Positions 26,058 to 34,671 of a DNA stretch of 64,000 bases are shown here, one piece after another (position 1 is the first letter of the stretch; every line of letters starts with the position of its first letter). The notes beneath the pieces were generated by a model that saw nothing but the letters and a program-made list of their open reading frames with translations, was not told the DNA's origin and made no database searches. Source of the DNA: Streptomyces sp. ISL-66 (GTDB taxonomy: Bacteria > Actinomycetota > Actinomycetes > Streptomycetales > Streptomycetaceae); assembly GCF_018614135.1 (NCBI RefSeq), contig NZ_JAGGOW010000050.1, positions 1 through 64,000 on the forward strand, read 5' to 3'. Both the position numbers and the translations under genes were made by a program.

Positions 26058-29000
26058 CTGGCGCGGACGGCTCGGACACCCCGCCGCCGGGACCGGAGCG
26101 CACCCGTACGCCGGGACTGCCGCCCGCCGTGGCCCAGGTCCTGGTACCGGGCGGAAGGGCGGCGGGGGCGGGGTTCCTGGTGGCCGCGGACCTCCTCGTC
26201 ACGTGTGCGCACGTGGTCCAGGCCGCGGGAGCGGGGCCCGGTGACGAGGTGCGGCTGGGCTTTCCCCACGCGAAGGGCGAGCCCGACGTGGTGGGGCGCG
26301 TCCTCGAGGAGGCGTGGCGTGCCCCGGACGGGGACGACGTGGCCGTCATCCGGCTGACCGCTGCCCCGGTGGGCGTGGCGCCGCTCCCGTTGGGCTCCGC
26401 CGAGGGCTGCCGGGGTCACCAGGTGGGCTCGTTCGGCTTCCCGTCCCAGGCTTCGCCGGAGGGCCACTTCGGCTACGGGGTCGCGGGCGACCTCCTGGCG
26501 GCCACCCGGAGCAGGGGCGCCCATCTGCAGCTCACGGCGGCCAACGACCTCACCACCGGCTTCAGCGGCGGGCCGGTCCTCGACGAGGAGACCGGCCTGG
26601 TCATCGGCATGCTGACCGAGATCACCGCACCCGACGCGCACCACAGGGGGCAGGGCATCGCCTACGCCACACCCACGCAGGTGCTGCGCGAGGTGTGGCC
26701 GCAACTGGCCGAGCGGGAGGTCTGTCCGTACCGGGGGCTGGAGCCGTTCACCGAGGAGCACGCGCAGTGGTTCCAGGGACGGCAGGAGGCGGTGCGGCAG
26801 GTACTGGCGAACTTGGCCCGACAGCAGCGGCTGACGCTCCTGCTCGGGCCGTCCGGTTCGGGCAAATCCTCGCTGGTCCGGGCCGGTGTCCTGCGCGCGC
26901 TGAGCCTGGGCGAGCTGCCGGGCAGCGACCGCTGGCTCCCCGTCCTGGCCCGGCCGATGCGGGACCTGCCGACCGAGCTCGAACGCGCGGGCCTGCCCGG
27001 GGCCGCCTCCGACGGGCTCGGCGCGGCCGTGACCCGCAGACTGGCGGCCGAACCCCGCCACCACCGCATCGTGCTGGTCGTCGACCAGTTCGAGGAACTC
27101 CTCGCCCAGCCGGTCGGCAACTTCCCGCACGACCGCCGGTCGGCGGTCGTGGACCAGATCACGGAGGCGGTCGGGGAACACCCCGACCTCGCTGTGATCC
27201 TGATCATGCGCGACGACTTCTACCCGCAGCTGGCCGCCCTGGAGCCACGGCTCCTGGACGCCGCGATGCCGGGCCTCCTGAACGTGCCGGGGTCGCTGAC
27301 CCAGCAGGACCTCACCGACATCGTCACCCTCCCCGCCCGGGATGTCGGGGTCCGCTTCCAGCCGGGGCTGCCCGAGCAGATCGTCAGCGACGTGCTGGCC
27401 ACCACGCCCGAGGGAACCGCGGCCCGCCAGGCACCCGTGACGATGCTCCCGCTGCTCGAGCTGACGCTCAGCCAGCTGTGGGAACGGCGCAGCGACGGGT
27501 ACCTCACCCACGAGGCCTACCGGCGCATCGGAGGGGTCACCGGAAGCCTGACGACATGGTGCGACACCGCTCTGCACCAGCTGCCCCCCGATCAGCTGCC
27601 CACCGTCCAGCGCATGCTGACCTCCCTGGTACGCCCCGCCGACCCCCGCCACAACGTGCCCGCCATCCGGGCCCAGATTCCCCTCGCCGAGCTGCGCGAG
27701 CTGTCTGCCGACCCCCATGGGGCACCCCGGGGTGACGCGGTGGTCGACGATGTGCTGGCCGCCCTCACCCGCCATCGCATCATCGCCACCCAGACGCTGC
27801 ACGACCGTCACCGGCCCGACGCGCGCCCCGGGGAGCCGGTGGCCGAGCTGGTCCACGACGCGCTCATCCGCGACTGGGGCACGCTGCGCGAGTGGGTCGA
27901 CCAAGCCCACCGTTTCCAGGAATGGCTCGACCACACCCGCGAAGGGCGTGCCCGCTGGGCGCAGAGCACCGACCCGGGAGACCTGCTCGCGGGAACGGCC
28001 CTCGCAGAGGGCCTCGACTGGTCGAACAAGCGCCGGCTGCCGGGTGACATCACCGCTTTCCTCACCGCCAGCAAGAACCGCCAGCACGCGGCGATCCGGC
28101 GCAGCAGACGCCTCAACACCGTCCTGGCCTGCCTGCTCGTCCTGGCACTCGCCGCCGCGGGCGGGGCCCTGTGGCAGCGCAGGACGGCCATCACCGCACG
28201 GCAAGTGGCCCTCTCCCAGAAGCTCGCCGTCCAGTCCAATCTGGTCATGACCGCGAACCCCGAGCTCGCCTCGCTGCTGGCCGTCCGCGCCTACCGCACC
28301 AGCCCCACGCCGGAGGCCTTCGAAAGCCTCCAGTCCGCCGCCGCCCTGCCGGTGTACCGGCGGCTGGCCGGGCACCAACGCGCGGTGACCTCGGTGGCGT
28401 TCAGCCCCGACGGCAGCAGCGCCGCGAGCGGCAGTTCCGACGGCACTGTGCGGTTGTGGGACGTGGCGACCGGAAAGACCCGCACCAAACTCGCCAGCCA
28501 CACCGACACCGTGTTCTCGGTCGCGTTCAGTCCGGACGGGCGCACCCTCGCCACGGCAGGTGCCGACCGCAGCGCGCGGCTCTGGGACCCGGCCACCGGG
28601 AAGAGCCGCGCGATCTTCACCGGGCACACGTCCACGGTGAATGCGGTGGCGTTCAGCCCCGACGGCAAGACCCTCGCCACCGCGAGCGCCGACCACACCG
28701 CGCGGCTGTGGGACCTGGCCACCGGAGAGACGCGAAGGACGCTGGGCGGCCACGAGGACCAGGTGTACTCGGTGGCGTTCAGCCCCGACGGCCGCACCCT
28801 CGCCACCGGCAGCTGGGACACCTCCGTGCGGCTGTGGGACGGGGACACCGGAGCGTTCCGCAAGGCCCTGGCCGACCACAGCGGCCAGGTGTACTCGGTG
28901 GTGTTCAGCCGCGACGGCCGTACCCTCGCCAGCGGCAGCACCGACGGGACGGCGATGCTGTGGGACGTGGACGGCGGCGCCGCACGCACCACGCTCGTCG

Positions 29001-30241
29001 GGCACGCCGGCGAGGTGCTTTCGGTGGCGTTCAGCCCTGACGGCCGCACCGTCGCCACCGGCAGCGGCGACCACAGCGCGCGACTGTGGGACCCCGACAC
29101 CGGAGCGACGCTCAGGTCCCTGGTCGGTCACGCCAACATGGTCTACGCGGTGGCGTTCAGTCCCGACGGCAGCACCCTCGCCACCGGTAGCCGGGACAAC
29201 ACGGTCAGGCTCTGGGACACGTCCGCGGACACGAGGCGCACGGTCCTGGCGGGGCACACCGGCGGGCTGTCCTCGGTGGCGTTCAGTCCCGACCGGCACA
29301 CCCTGGCCACCGGCAGCTACGACCACGGCGCGCGGCTGTGGGACACGGCCACGGGCAGGCCCGGCAAGGCCCTGGCCGGGCACACCGCCGATGTGCAGGC
29401 GGTCGCGTTCAGCCCCGACGGCCACACGCTCGCCACCGGCAGCACCGACCAGAGCGTACGGCTGTGGGACGTCGCCTCCGGCACCGGACGCGGCGCGCTG
29501 GCCGGGCACACGGGCATGGTGCATTCGGTGGTGTTCAGCCCCGACGGCCGCACCCTCGCCTCGGCCGGGTCCGACGGGACGGTACGCCTCTGGGACGTCC
29601 GCACCCGTACGCCCCGCGCCGTCATGAGCGGGCGGTCGGACCAGGTGTACTCCGTAGCCTTCAGCCCGGACGGGCGCACCCTCGCCGCCGCCTGCGCCGA
29701 CGGGCTGACACGCCTGTGGGACGTGGAGACCCGTGAAGTCCGCAGGACCCTGTCCGGCCACGCCGACCAGGTGATGTCCGTGGCATTCAGCCCTGACGGC
29801 AACACCCTCGCCACCGCGAGCGCCGACCGCACCGCCCGGCTGTGGGACGCGCGTACCGGAGCCGCCCGGGCCACGCTGATCGCACACAACGACTCGGTGA
29901 ACTCGGTCGCGTTCAGCCCCGACGGCCGCACCCTCGCCACCGGGGGCAGCGACTGGATCGTGGAACTGTGGGACGCGGCCACCGGGGCGGCCCGGGCCTT
30001 CCTGCCCGTACACACCGCGGGCGTCACTTCGGTGGCCTTCTCCCCCGGCGGAGACACCATCGCCACCGCCGGCCTGGACAAGACCGTCCGGCTGTTGCCC
30101 GTCGTCCTGCCCCGACCCGCGGACGCGATCAAGCAGATCTGCACCGCCGTCGACCGCGACCTCACCCCGGCGGAACGCTCCACGTACCTGCCGGACAACT
30201 CGGCGGCACCGGTGTGCGCGGCCGGACCCGTGGACCGCTGA
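26054..30241 (+). CDS. Trypsin-STAND NTPase-WD40 protein (paralogue 2)
   Basis: 1395 residues, ATG 26054 overlapping the Trypco1 stop. The protease domain has His53 (VTCAHVVQ), Asp95 (GDDVAVIRL) and Ser171 (TTGFSGGPVLD). The NTPase has Walker A GPSGSGKS (265-272), Walker B IVLVVDQFEELL and the conserved RDDFYPQLAAL sensor-like segment. A single transmembrane helix follows (LNTVLACLLVLALAAAGGAL), then 14 WD40 repeats ending in a tail with 'AIKQICTAVDRDLTP'. Domain order and junctions match the gene at 17882-22021, so the two are paralogues. All catalytic and nucleotide-binding residues are intact. A membrane patatin-like phospholipase gene begins about 120 bases downstream on the same strand and may be a partner. 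Confidence 0.94.
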   Translation: MTGADGSDTPPPGPERTRTPGLPPAVAQVLVPGGRAAGAGFLVAADLLVTCAHVVQAAGAGPGDEVRLGFPHAKGEPDVVGRVLEEAWRAPDGDDVAVIRLTAAPVGVAPLPLGSAEGCRGHQVGSFGFPSQASPEGHFGYGVAGDLLAATRSRGAHLQLTAANDLTTGFSGGPVLDEETGLVIGMLTEITAPDAHHRGQGIAYATPTQVLREVWPQLAEREVCPYRGLEPFTEEHAQWFQGRQEAVRQVLANLARQQRLTLLLGPSGSGKSSLVRAGVLRALSLGELPGSDRWLPVLARPMRDLPTELERAGLPGAASDGLGAAVTRRLAAEPRHHRIVLVVDQFEELLAQPVGNFPHDRRSAVVDQITEAVGEHPDLAVILIMRDDFYPQLAALEPRLLDAAMPGLLNVPGSLTQQDLTDIVTLPARDVGVRFQPGLPEQIVSDVLATTPEGTAARQAPVTMLPLLELTLSQLWERRSDGYLTHEAYRRIGGVTGSLTTWCDTALHQLPPDQLPTVQRMLTSLVRPADPRHNVPAIRAQIPLAELRELSADPHGAPRGDAVVDDVLAALTRHRIIATQTLHDRHRPDARPGEPVAELVHDALIRDWGTLREWVDQAHRFQEWLDHTREGRARWAQSTDPGDLLAGTALAEGLDWSNKRRLPGDITAFLTASKNRQHAAIRRSRRLNTVLACLLVLALAAAGGALWQRRTAITARQVALSQKLAVQSNLVMTANPELASLLAVRAYRTSPTPEAFESLQSAAALPVYRRLAGHQRAVTSVAFSPDGSSAASGSSDGTVRLWDVATGKTRTKLASHTDTVFSVAFSPDGRTLATAGADRSARLWDPATGKSRAIFTGHTSTVNAVAFSPDGKTLATASADHTARLWDLATGETRRTLGGHEDQVYSVAFSPDGRTLATGSWDTSVRLWDGDTGAFRKALADHSGQVYSVVFSRDGRTLASGSTDGTAMLWDVDGGAARTTLVGHAGEVLSVAFSPDGRTVATGSGDHSARLWDPDTGATLRSLVGHANMVYAVAFSPDGSTLATGSRDNTVRLWDTSADTRRTVLAGHTGGLSSVAFSPDRHTLATGSYDHGARLWDTATGRPGKALAGHTADVQAVAFSPDGHTLATGSTDQSVRLWDVASGTGRGALAGHTGMVHSVVFSPDGRTLASAGSDGTVRLWDVRTRTPRAVMSGRSDQVYSVAFSPDGRTLAAACADGLTRLWDVETREVRRTLSGHADQVMSVAFSPDGNTLATASADRTARLWDARTGAARATLIAHNDSVNSVAFSPDGRTLATGGSDWIVELWDAATGAARAFLPVHTAGVTSVAFSPGGDTIATAGLDKTVRLLPVVLPRPADAIKQICTAVDRDLTPAERSTYLPDNSAAPVCAAGPVDR

Positions 30242-30364
30242 CAGCGGGCAGCGGGCTCTCCTGCGCGGCGAGGTCGCGGCCGAGCGGGTCCCGTGCGGCT
30301 GCGCGTACGGCGCGCACCGGGACGAATGCCGTCCTGAGCGGACCCGGATGACTACTCTGCGCAC

Positions 30365-33300
30365 ATGCCGAATGCTCCAACGCAGGTGAAGCTGCGAGAG
30401 ATTCCGGGCTGGGCGGTGGGGCTGTGCCTGTTCGGGCTCATCGCCGGTCTCTGCATGATCATCTGGTACGCGGTGGATCCGCCGTTCCTTGACAGGCCCT
30501 CGGGCGACAGGGAGCTGCTCCTGCAGTTCGCGACGACGGCCGAAGAGGCCCGCGCCCTCGTGAACGGCGCCGAAGGCGGCGGGACAGGGACAGCGACAGG
30601 GGCCAGGCTGTTCCAGGACGGCCTCGTGCTCGACTGGCGCATGTTCGTTCCCGGGTACGCGGCAGCCCTGGCCGGGGCCTTCGGGCTCGGGCACCTCTTC
30701 CTCTACCGGGACTTCACACGGCTGTGGGCCCGGCGCGCCCTCATCCTCACCATCCTGCCGGTGGTGGCGGACTGCGTGGAGAACGTCTTCCTCTGGAGGG
30801 CTCTGGACCGGCTCGCCACCGACCCGGTGCCGGATCTGACGCGGGCGGCCCATTTCGCCCAGGTGAAATGGGCGCTCGTCGTCCCACTGGCGGCCGCGGC
30901 CCTCCTGATCGTCGTCACCCTCTACTGCCGCCGGGTACTGGACCCCTCCTGCGTGCACAGCGCGCTGGAGGACCGTCCCCGCCCCGTGGTGGCCCACGCC
31001 CACCGGCTCGTGGGAGGCACGGAGAGCCAGTGGAGCGATCCGGACGTGATCCTGCCGCCCGCCGCGCCCCACGACTGGGAACCCCGGCCCGAGTGGACCG
31101 CCCCCGCCCCGGCGCACGACCCCGCGCACAAAGGGGCACAACCACACGGGGCCCAGGCCCCGGACCCGAAGGGCAGCGCGGTGGCCCGCTGGCGTACCCG
31201 CGCGTTCCAGCCGCCGGGCCGACAGCCGGCGGAGCTCGGCTTCTGCGTCTCCGGAGGCGGCATCAGGTCGGCCTCCGTCACCCTCGGCGCGCTGCAGGCA
31301 CTGCGCGAGGACCTGCTCAAGGCGACGTACCTGGTCTCGGTGTCCGGCGGCGGGTACACCGCCGGGGCCTTCCAACTGGCGCTGACGGAAGCCCGGCTCC
31401 GGGCCCCGGACGGGGGCCCTTCGGTGGGGCCCGGTCTCGCGGTACCCGCGGACGTGTTCGCGCCGGGCAGTCCGGAGGAGGACCACGTCCGCCGGCACGC
31501 GAAGTACCTGGCGGACGCCCCGAAGGAGAAGCTGCACGCCGCCGGGGCGGTGCTGCGGGGGATGACCGTCTCCTTCGGCATGCTGGCGCTGGTCTTCGCC
31601 GTGGCGGGCCAGTTCCTGCACCACTTCTACGCGCACGTTCCGCTGACGAAGCTGCACCCCCTCGCGCCGCAGGGGAAGGTGGCCGGCCCGTCCCTGGAGC
31701 TGTACCCGAACGCCTGGCAGCCCGTCCTCCTCCTGTTCGGCCTGGCCGGCCTGGTGTCCGTGGGGTACGCCTTCGCACGGGCCGGCAGCGACAAGTCCCG
31801 CCCCGCATGGCTGCGCAGTACGGTGAACACGATCACCGGCCTCGCACTGGCGGTGGCCGTGCTCTCGATCGTCCTGCCTTCGGTGATCTGGTTCTTCGCC
31901 GCTCTGGCTCACAAGGCCGGCAAGGGCGGGTACTGGGACGACAGCGGGGCGGGAGTGGCCCTGCTCGGCGCGATCACCGCGGCGGCGACCGCCGTGGGCA
32001 CGTGGTTCACCGCCGTCCACAAAACCGTCAAGAAGCTGAGGCCGGACGGTGAACAGGCGAGTCCGTTCGCCAGGGGCGGCACCTCCCTCGTCACACAGGT
32101 CGGCAGCAGCTGGGTGAAGGCCCTGGTCTGCTGGCTGGTCCTCCTGCTGGTCGCGTTCTTCGGACTCGCCCTCATGTCCTGGGCCGCCGTCTACGCGGGC
32201 AGCTGGCACGTGGGGTGGAAGTGGGGGGTGCCGATCGCCCTGATCGTGCTGACGCTCGTGATCGACCAGACGACCTTCAGTCTGCACCCGTTCTACCGGC
32301 AGCGGTTGGCCGGCGCCTTCGCCGTGCGCCGCGCGGTGCTGAAGGACGGCTCGGTCGGCGCCCTGCCGTACGACTACAACAACGAGCCGACCCCGCTCAA
32401 CCCCTACGCGCAGCGGGTGGAGGGCTTCCCCCAGGTCATCTTCGCCGCCTCCGCGGCCGTCTCACTGCGCAACCGCACCGCGCCCGGCCGGCCCGCCGTT
32501 CCCTTCACCTTCGCCTCCGACTACTGCGGCGGACCCGACACGGGCTGGGTCCGTACCGGCACGCTGCAGAAGACGGCCCCGGCGCTGATCGGCCGCGACC
32601 TGACGGTCCAGTCCGCCGTCGCCGTGTCCGGAGCGGCCTTCGCCTCCGCGATGGGCTCGCAGACGATGTTCATGGAGAGATTGCTCGCGCTGTCCAACGT
32701 ACGACTCGGCACCTGGGTGCCCAACCCCCTCTACCTCGCGGAACTGGCGACGTACGGGCCGGATCGGATCATGCCGCGGCTGCCCCGGGTACGGCGGCTG
32801 CGCTACCAGCTCCAGGAGCTGGTGGGCCGGTACTCGGACACCACTCCCCTGCTGCTGTGCACCGACGGCGGGCACTTCGACAACCTCGGTCTGGTCGAGA
32901 TGCTGCGGCTGCGCTGCCGGACCGTCTACGTCATCGACGCCTCGGGGGACTCGCCGCCCCTGGCGACCACCCTCGCGCAGGCGATCACCCTCGCCTACGA
33001 GGACCTCGGCGTGACCATCACCTTCGACGACGAGGGGCAGAACCTGCTGGACCTGGTACCCGGCAGCGCGAAACCGCTCGCGCCCAAGACGCCGATGGCC
33101 TCCCTGAACGGACGGTTGTCCGCGACCTGCGTGGTGCGCGGCACGATCGAGTACCCGGAGCCGGTCCAGTTCTCGCCCGGCACACCGGCCGGCACCAAGG
33201 GGACCATCATCTTCGTGAAGGCCGGTCTGACCCCTGACATGCCGTACGAACTGCTCAGTTACGCACTTCGGGAGAAGGCCTTCCCCCGCCAGGCCACCTT

Positions 33301-33457
33301 CGACCAGTGGTTCGACCACGCGCAGTTCGACGCCTACCGGGCGCTCGGACACCACCTCGGCACCAAGGCCGCGGAAGTACGCCACGCCCACGCGGCACGG
33401 TTCCGCATCAAGCGCCCGGGGTCGGGAGGCGCGTCCGATCCGCAGGACACGGCCTAG
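30365..33457 (+). CDS. Large membrane patatin-like phospholipase
   Basis: A 1030-residue protein starting at ATG 30365; no clear ribosome site, so it may be leaderless. The N-terminal third has several transmembrane helices (IPGWAVGLCLFGLIAGLCMI, WALVVPLAAAALLIVVTLYC). A patatin domain begins with the glycine-rich oxyanion motif SGGGIRSASVTLGALQ (about 297), with the nucleophile Ser in VSVSGGGYTAG (about 326). The fold is interrupted by another block of four or more membrane helices before the catalytic Asp motif CTDGGHFDNLGLVEML (about 835). The intact Ser-Asp dyad predicts phospholipase/acylhydrolase activity at the membrane. Position right after a trypsin-STAND gene suggests, but does not prove, an effector role. 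Confidence 0.85.
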   Translation: MPNAPTQVKLREIPGWAVGLCLFGLIAGLCMIIWYAVDPPFLDRPSGDRELLLQFATTAEEARALVNGAEGGGTGTATGARLFQDGLVLDWRMFVPGYAAALAGAFGLGHLFLYRDFTRLWARRALILTILPVVADCVENVFLWRALDRLATDPVPDLTRAAHFAQVKWALVVPLAAAALLIVVTLYCRRVLDPSCVHSALEDRPRPVVAHAHRLVGGTESQWSDPDVILPPAAPHDWEPRPEWTAPAPAHDPAHKGAQPHGAQAPDPKGSAVARWRTRAFQPPGRQPAELGFCVSGGGIRSASVTLGALQALREDLLKATYLVSVSGGGYTAGAFQLALTEARLRAPDGGPSVGPGLAVPADVFAPGSPEEDHVRRHAKYLADAPKEKLHAAGAVLRGMTVSFGMLALVFAVAGQFLHHFYAHVPLTKLHPLAPQGKVAGPSLELYPNAWQPVLLLFGLAGLVSVGYAFARAGSDKSRPAWLRSTVNTITGLALAVAVLSIVLPSVIWFFAALAHKAGKGGYWDDSGAGVALLGAITAAATAVGTWFTAVHKTVKKLRPDGEQASPFARGGTSLVTQVGSSWVKALVCWLVLLLVAFFGLALMSWAAVYAGSWHVGWKWGVPIALIVLTLVIDQTTFSLHPFYRQRLAGAFAVRRAVLKDGSVGALPYDYNNEPTPLNPYAQRVEGFPQVIFAASAAVSLRNRTAPGRPAVPFTFASDYCGGPDTGWVRTGTLQKTAPALIGRDLTVQSAVAVSGAAFASAMGSQTMFMERLLALSNVRLGTWVPNPLYLAELATYGPDRIMPRLPRVRRLRYQLQELVGRYSDTTPLLLCTDGGHFDNLGLVEMLRLRCRTVYVIDASGDSPPLATTLAQAITLAYEDLGVTITFDDEGQNLLDLVPGSAKPLAPKTPMASLNGRLSATCVVRGTIEYPEPVQFSPGTPAGTKGTIIFVKAGLTPDMPYELLSYALREKAFPRQATFDQWFDHAQFDAYRALGHHLGTKAAEVRHAHAARFRIKRPGSGGASDPQDTA

Positions 33458-33576
33458 CGGCGGCCGAGTGGCACACGCGCCGGGTGGGGCGCACCATGGG
33501 AAATGGCGCCCCCTGCCGTCCCCGCTCAGCTCCGGACCTGTTCCTGTGCCGGTACGCGGGAGAGGAGGGAGTTCCC

Positions 33577-34112
33577 ATGAGAATCCGCATGCCACGCGCA
33601 CAGCCGTCGTCTCCTTCGCAGCCGCGGTCGCCCTGTCGGTTCCGCTCGTTCCTGCGGCCGGCGCCCCGATCGCGGCCGCCCCGGCCCGCGCGCGCCTCGG
33701 GCTTTCGCAGCTCCCGTTCAACTCCGAGCTGACGGCGGCGGCCCGTTCGCACCTGGACGCCTCCCTGGCCCAGAAGTGGTGGGGCAACGGGAGGAATCCG
33801 CACCAGAACCCGCAGGTTTCCGGAAGCGCCAACGATCAGATCGGGCGCCGCATCAGGGGCGCCGGCTACTGCGCGAACGGCGGTTCGTGGAACGGCTACG
33901 AGATCGTCTACAACGGGTGGGGCGGAGCCAGCACCCCCAAGGCGGCCGTCAACTGGTGGCTGAACATCAGCACTCAGGGCCACGCCGAGATCATCCGCAA
34001 CGCCTCCGTGACCGACATAGGAGCCGCGTCCAGGGGCGGAGCGGCGGACCGGGCCGGGGCCAACCAGAGCCAGGCCGGGACCTACGTGGTCACCTTCGGC
34101 AGGTGCGGATAG
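33577..34112 (+). pseudogene. Secreted CAP (SCP/PR1) protein, frame break near start
   Basis: A strong ribosome site (GGAGAGGAGGGAG) precedes ATG 33577 (MRIRMPR), but the signal peptide continues in a different frame as TAVVSFAAAVALSVPLVPAA. One base seems to be missing around 33592-33600. The mature protein is a compact CAP domain: LPFNSELTAAARSHLDASLA, NPHQNPQVSGSANDQIGRRI, GYCANGGSWNGYEIVYNGWG and WLNISTQGHAEIIRNASVTD, ending in TYVVTFGRCG. Two Cys may pair. An in-frame upstream GTG exists but lacks a ribosome site, so a sequencing error or mutation at the junction is more likely than a late start. CAP proteins of this kind are extracellular, of mostly unknown substrate. Confidence 0.7.
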
Positions 34113-34180
34113 CGGTGCTGCCGCCCTGCCGGGCAGGCCTGATGCCAACGAATGCTTCCGAATCACCCCAAGGAGCAATC

Positions 34181-34648
34181 ATGCACACGTACCCACCTGC
34201 GGCATCGCGCTGGGCACGCCGCTGCGCGGTGACCGCAACCGCTCTGGCCGTGGTCGGCGTCGGGGTCGCGCCGGTGGCGACGGCGGACGCGGCGCCCGCC
34301 GGGCTGCCCGCCCAGGTCCAGTCGGCCCCGGCCGGTCTGGACAAGGCCCCTGAGGGCCTTTACCTGTTCCAGTACACCTACCGAGGTCATCTCAAGATCG
34401 GCGGTGGCAACTTCACCCTCGGCGGCAAGGTCTACGTGGTCGTCAAGTACAACACGGGCAAGATCAGATACGAGGGCAACGTGTTCGCGAAGACCAATCC
34501 CGGCGTCCCGGACGGGGCCGCCTATCTGGAGACGAACATCTCCGCTCCCTGCGCCCCCGGGAACAACGGCTACGCCCGGGCCTACGACTACAACACCGAG
34601 ACCTGGTCGCCGAAACTGCCCGTGGCCATCTGCCAGCGGATCGACTGA
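34181..34648 (+). CDS. Small secreted protein
   Basis: ATG 34181 follows AAGGAG with seven-base spacing. The 155-residue precursor has a signal peptide (RRCAVTATALAVVGVGVAPV...ADA). It then has a beta-rich mature part: GLYLFQYTYRGHLKIGGGNF, TLGGKVYVVVKYNTGKIRYE and NISAPCAPGNNGYARAYDY, with two Cys near the C-terminus. Such a pattern suggests a single small beta-sandwich domain. No family is recognised. It lies 68 bases after the CAP gene on the same strand and could be co-transcribed with it. Confidence 0.65.
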   Translation: MHTYPPAASRWARRCAVTATALAVVGVGVAPVATADAAPAGLPAQVQSAPAGLDKAPEGLYLFQYTYRGHLKIGGGNFTLGGKVYVVVKYNTGKIRYEGNVFAKTNPGVPDGAAYLETNISAPCAPGNNGYARAYDYNTETWSPKLPVAICQRID

Positions 34649-34671
34649 GGCCGGGGACCACGCACCGGGTG

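Noticed and set aside
28360..30090. Regular repeats of about 125 bases suggesting a CRISPR or satellite array
   Set aside because: Repeats are in frame, encode WD40 blades and diverge at third positions; there is no constant short repeat with unique spacers.
25745..32287. A 2180-codon open frame on the minus strand
   Set aside because: It is antisense to the trypsin-STAND-WD40 and patatin genes. The repetitive high-GC codon pattern of the sense genes keeps this frame open, and its translation is low-complexity Gly/Arg/Val with no domains.
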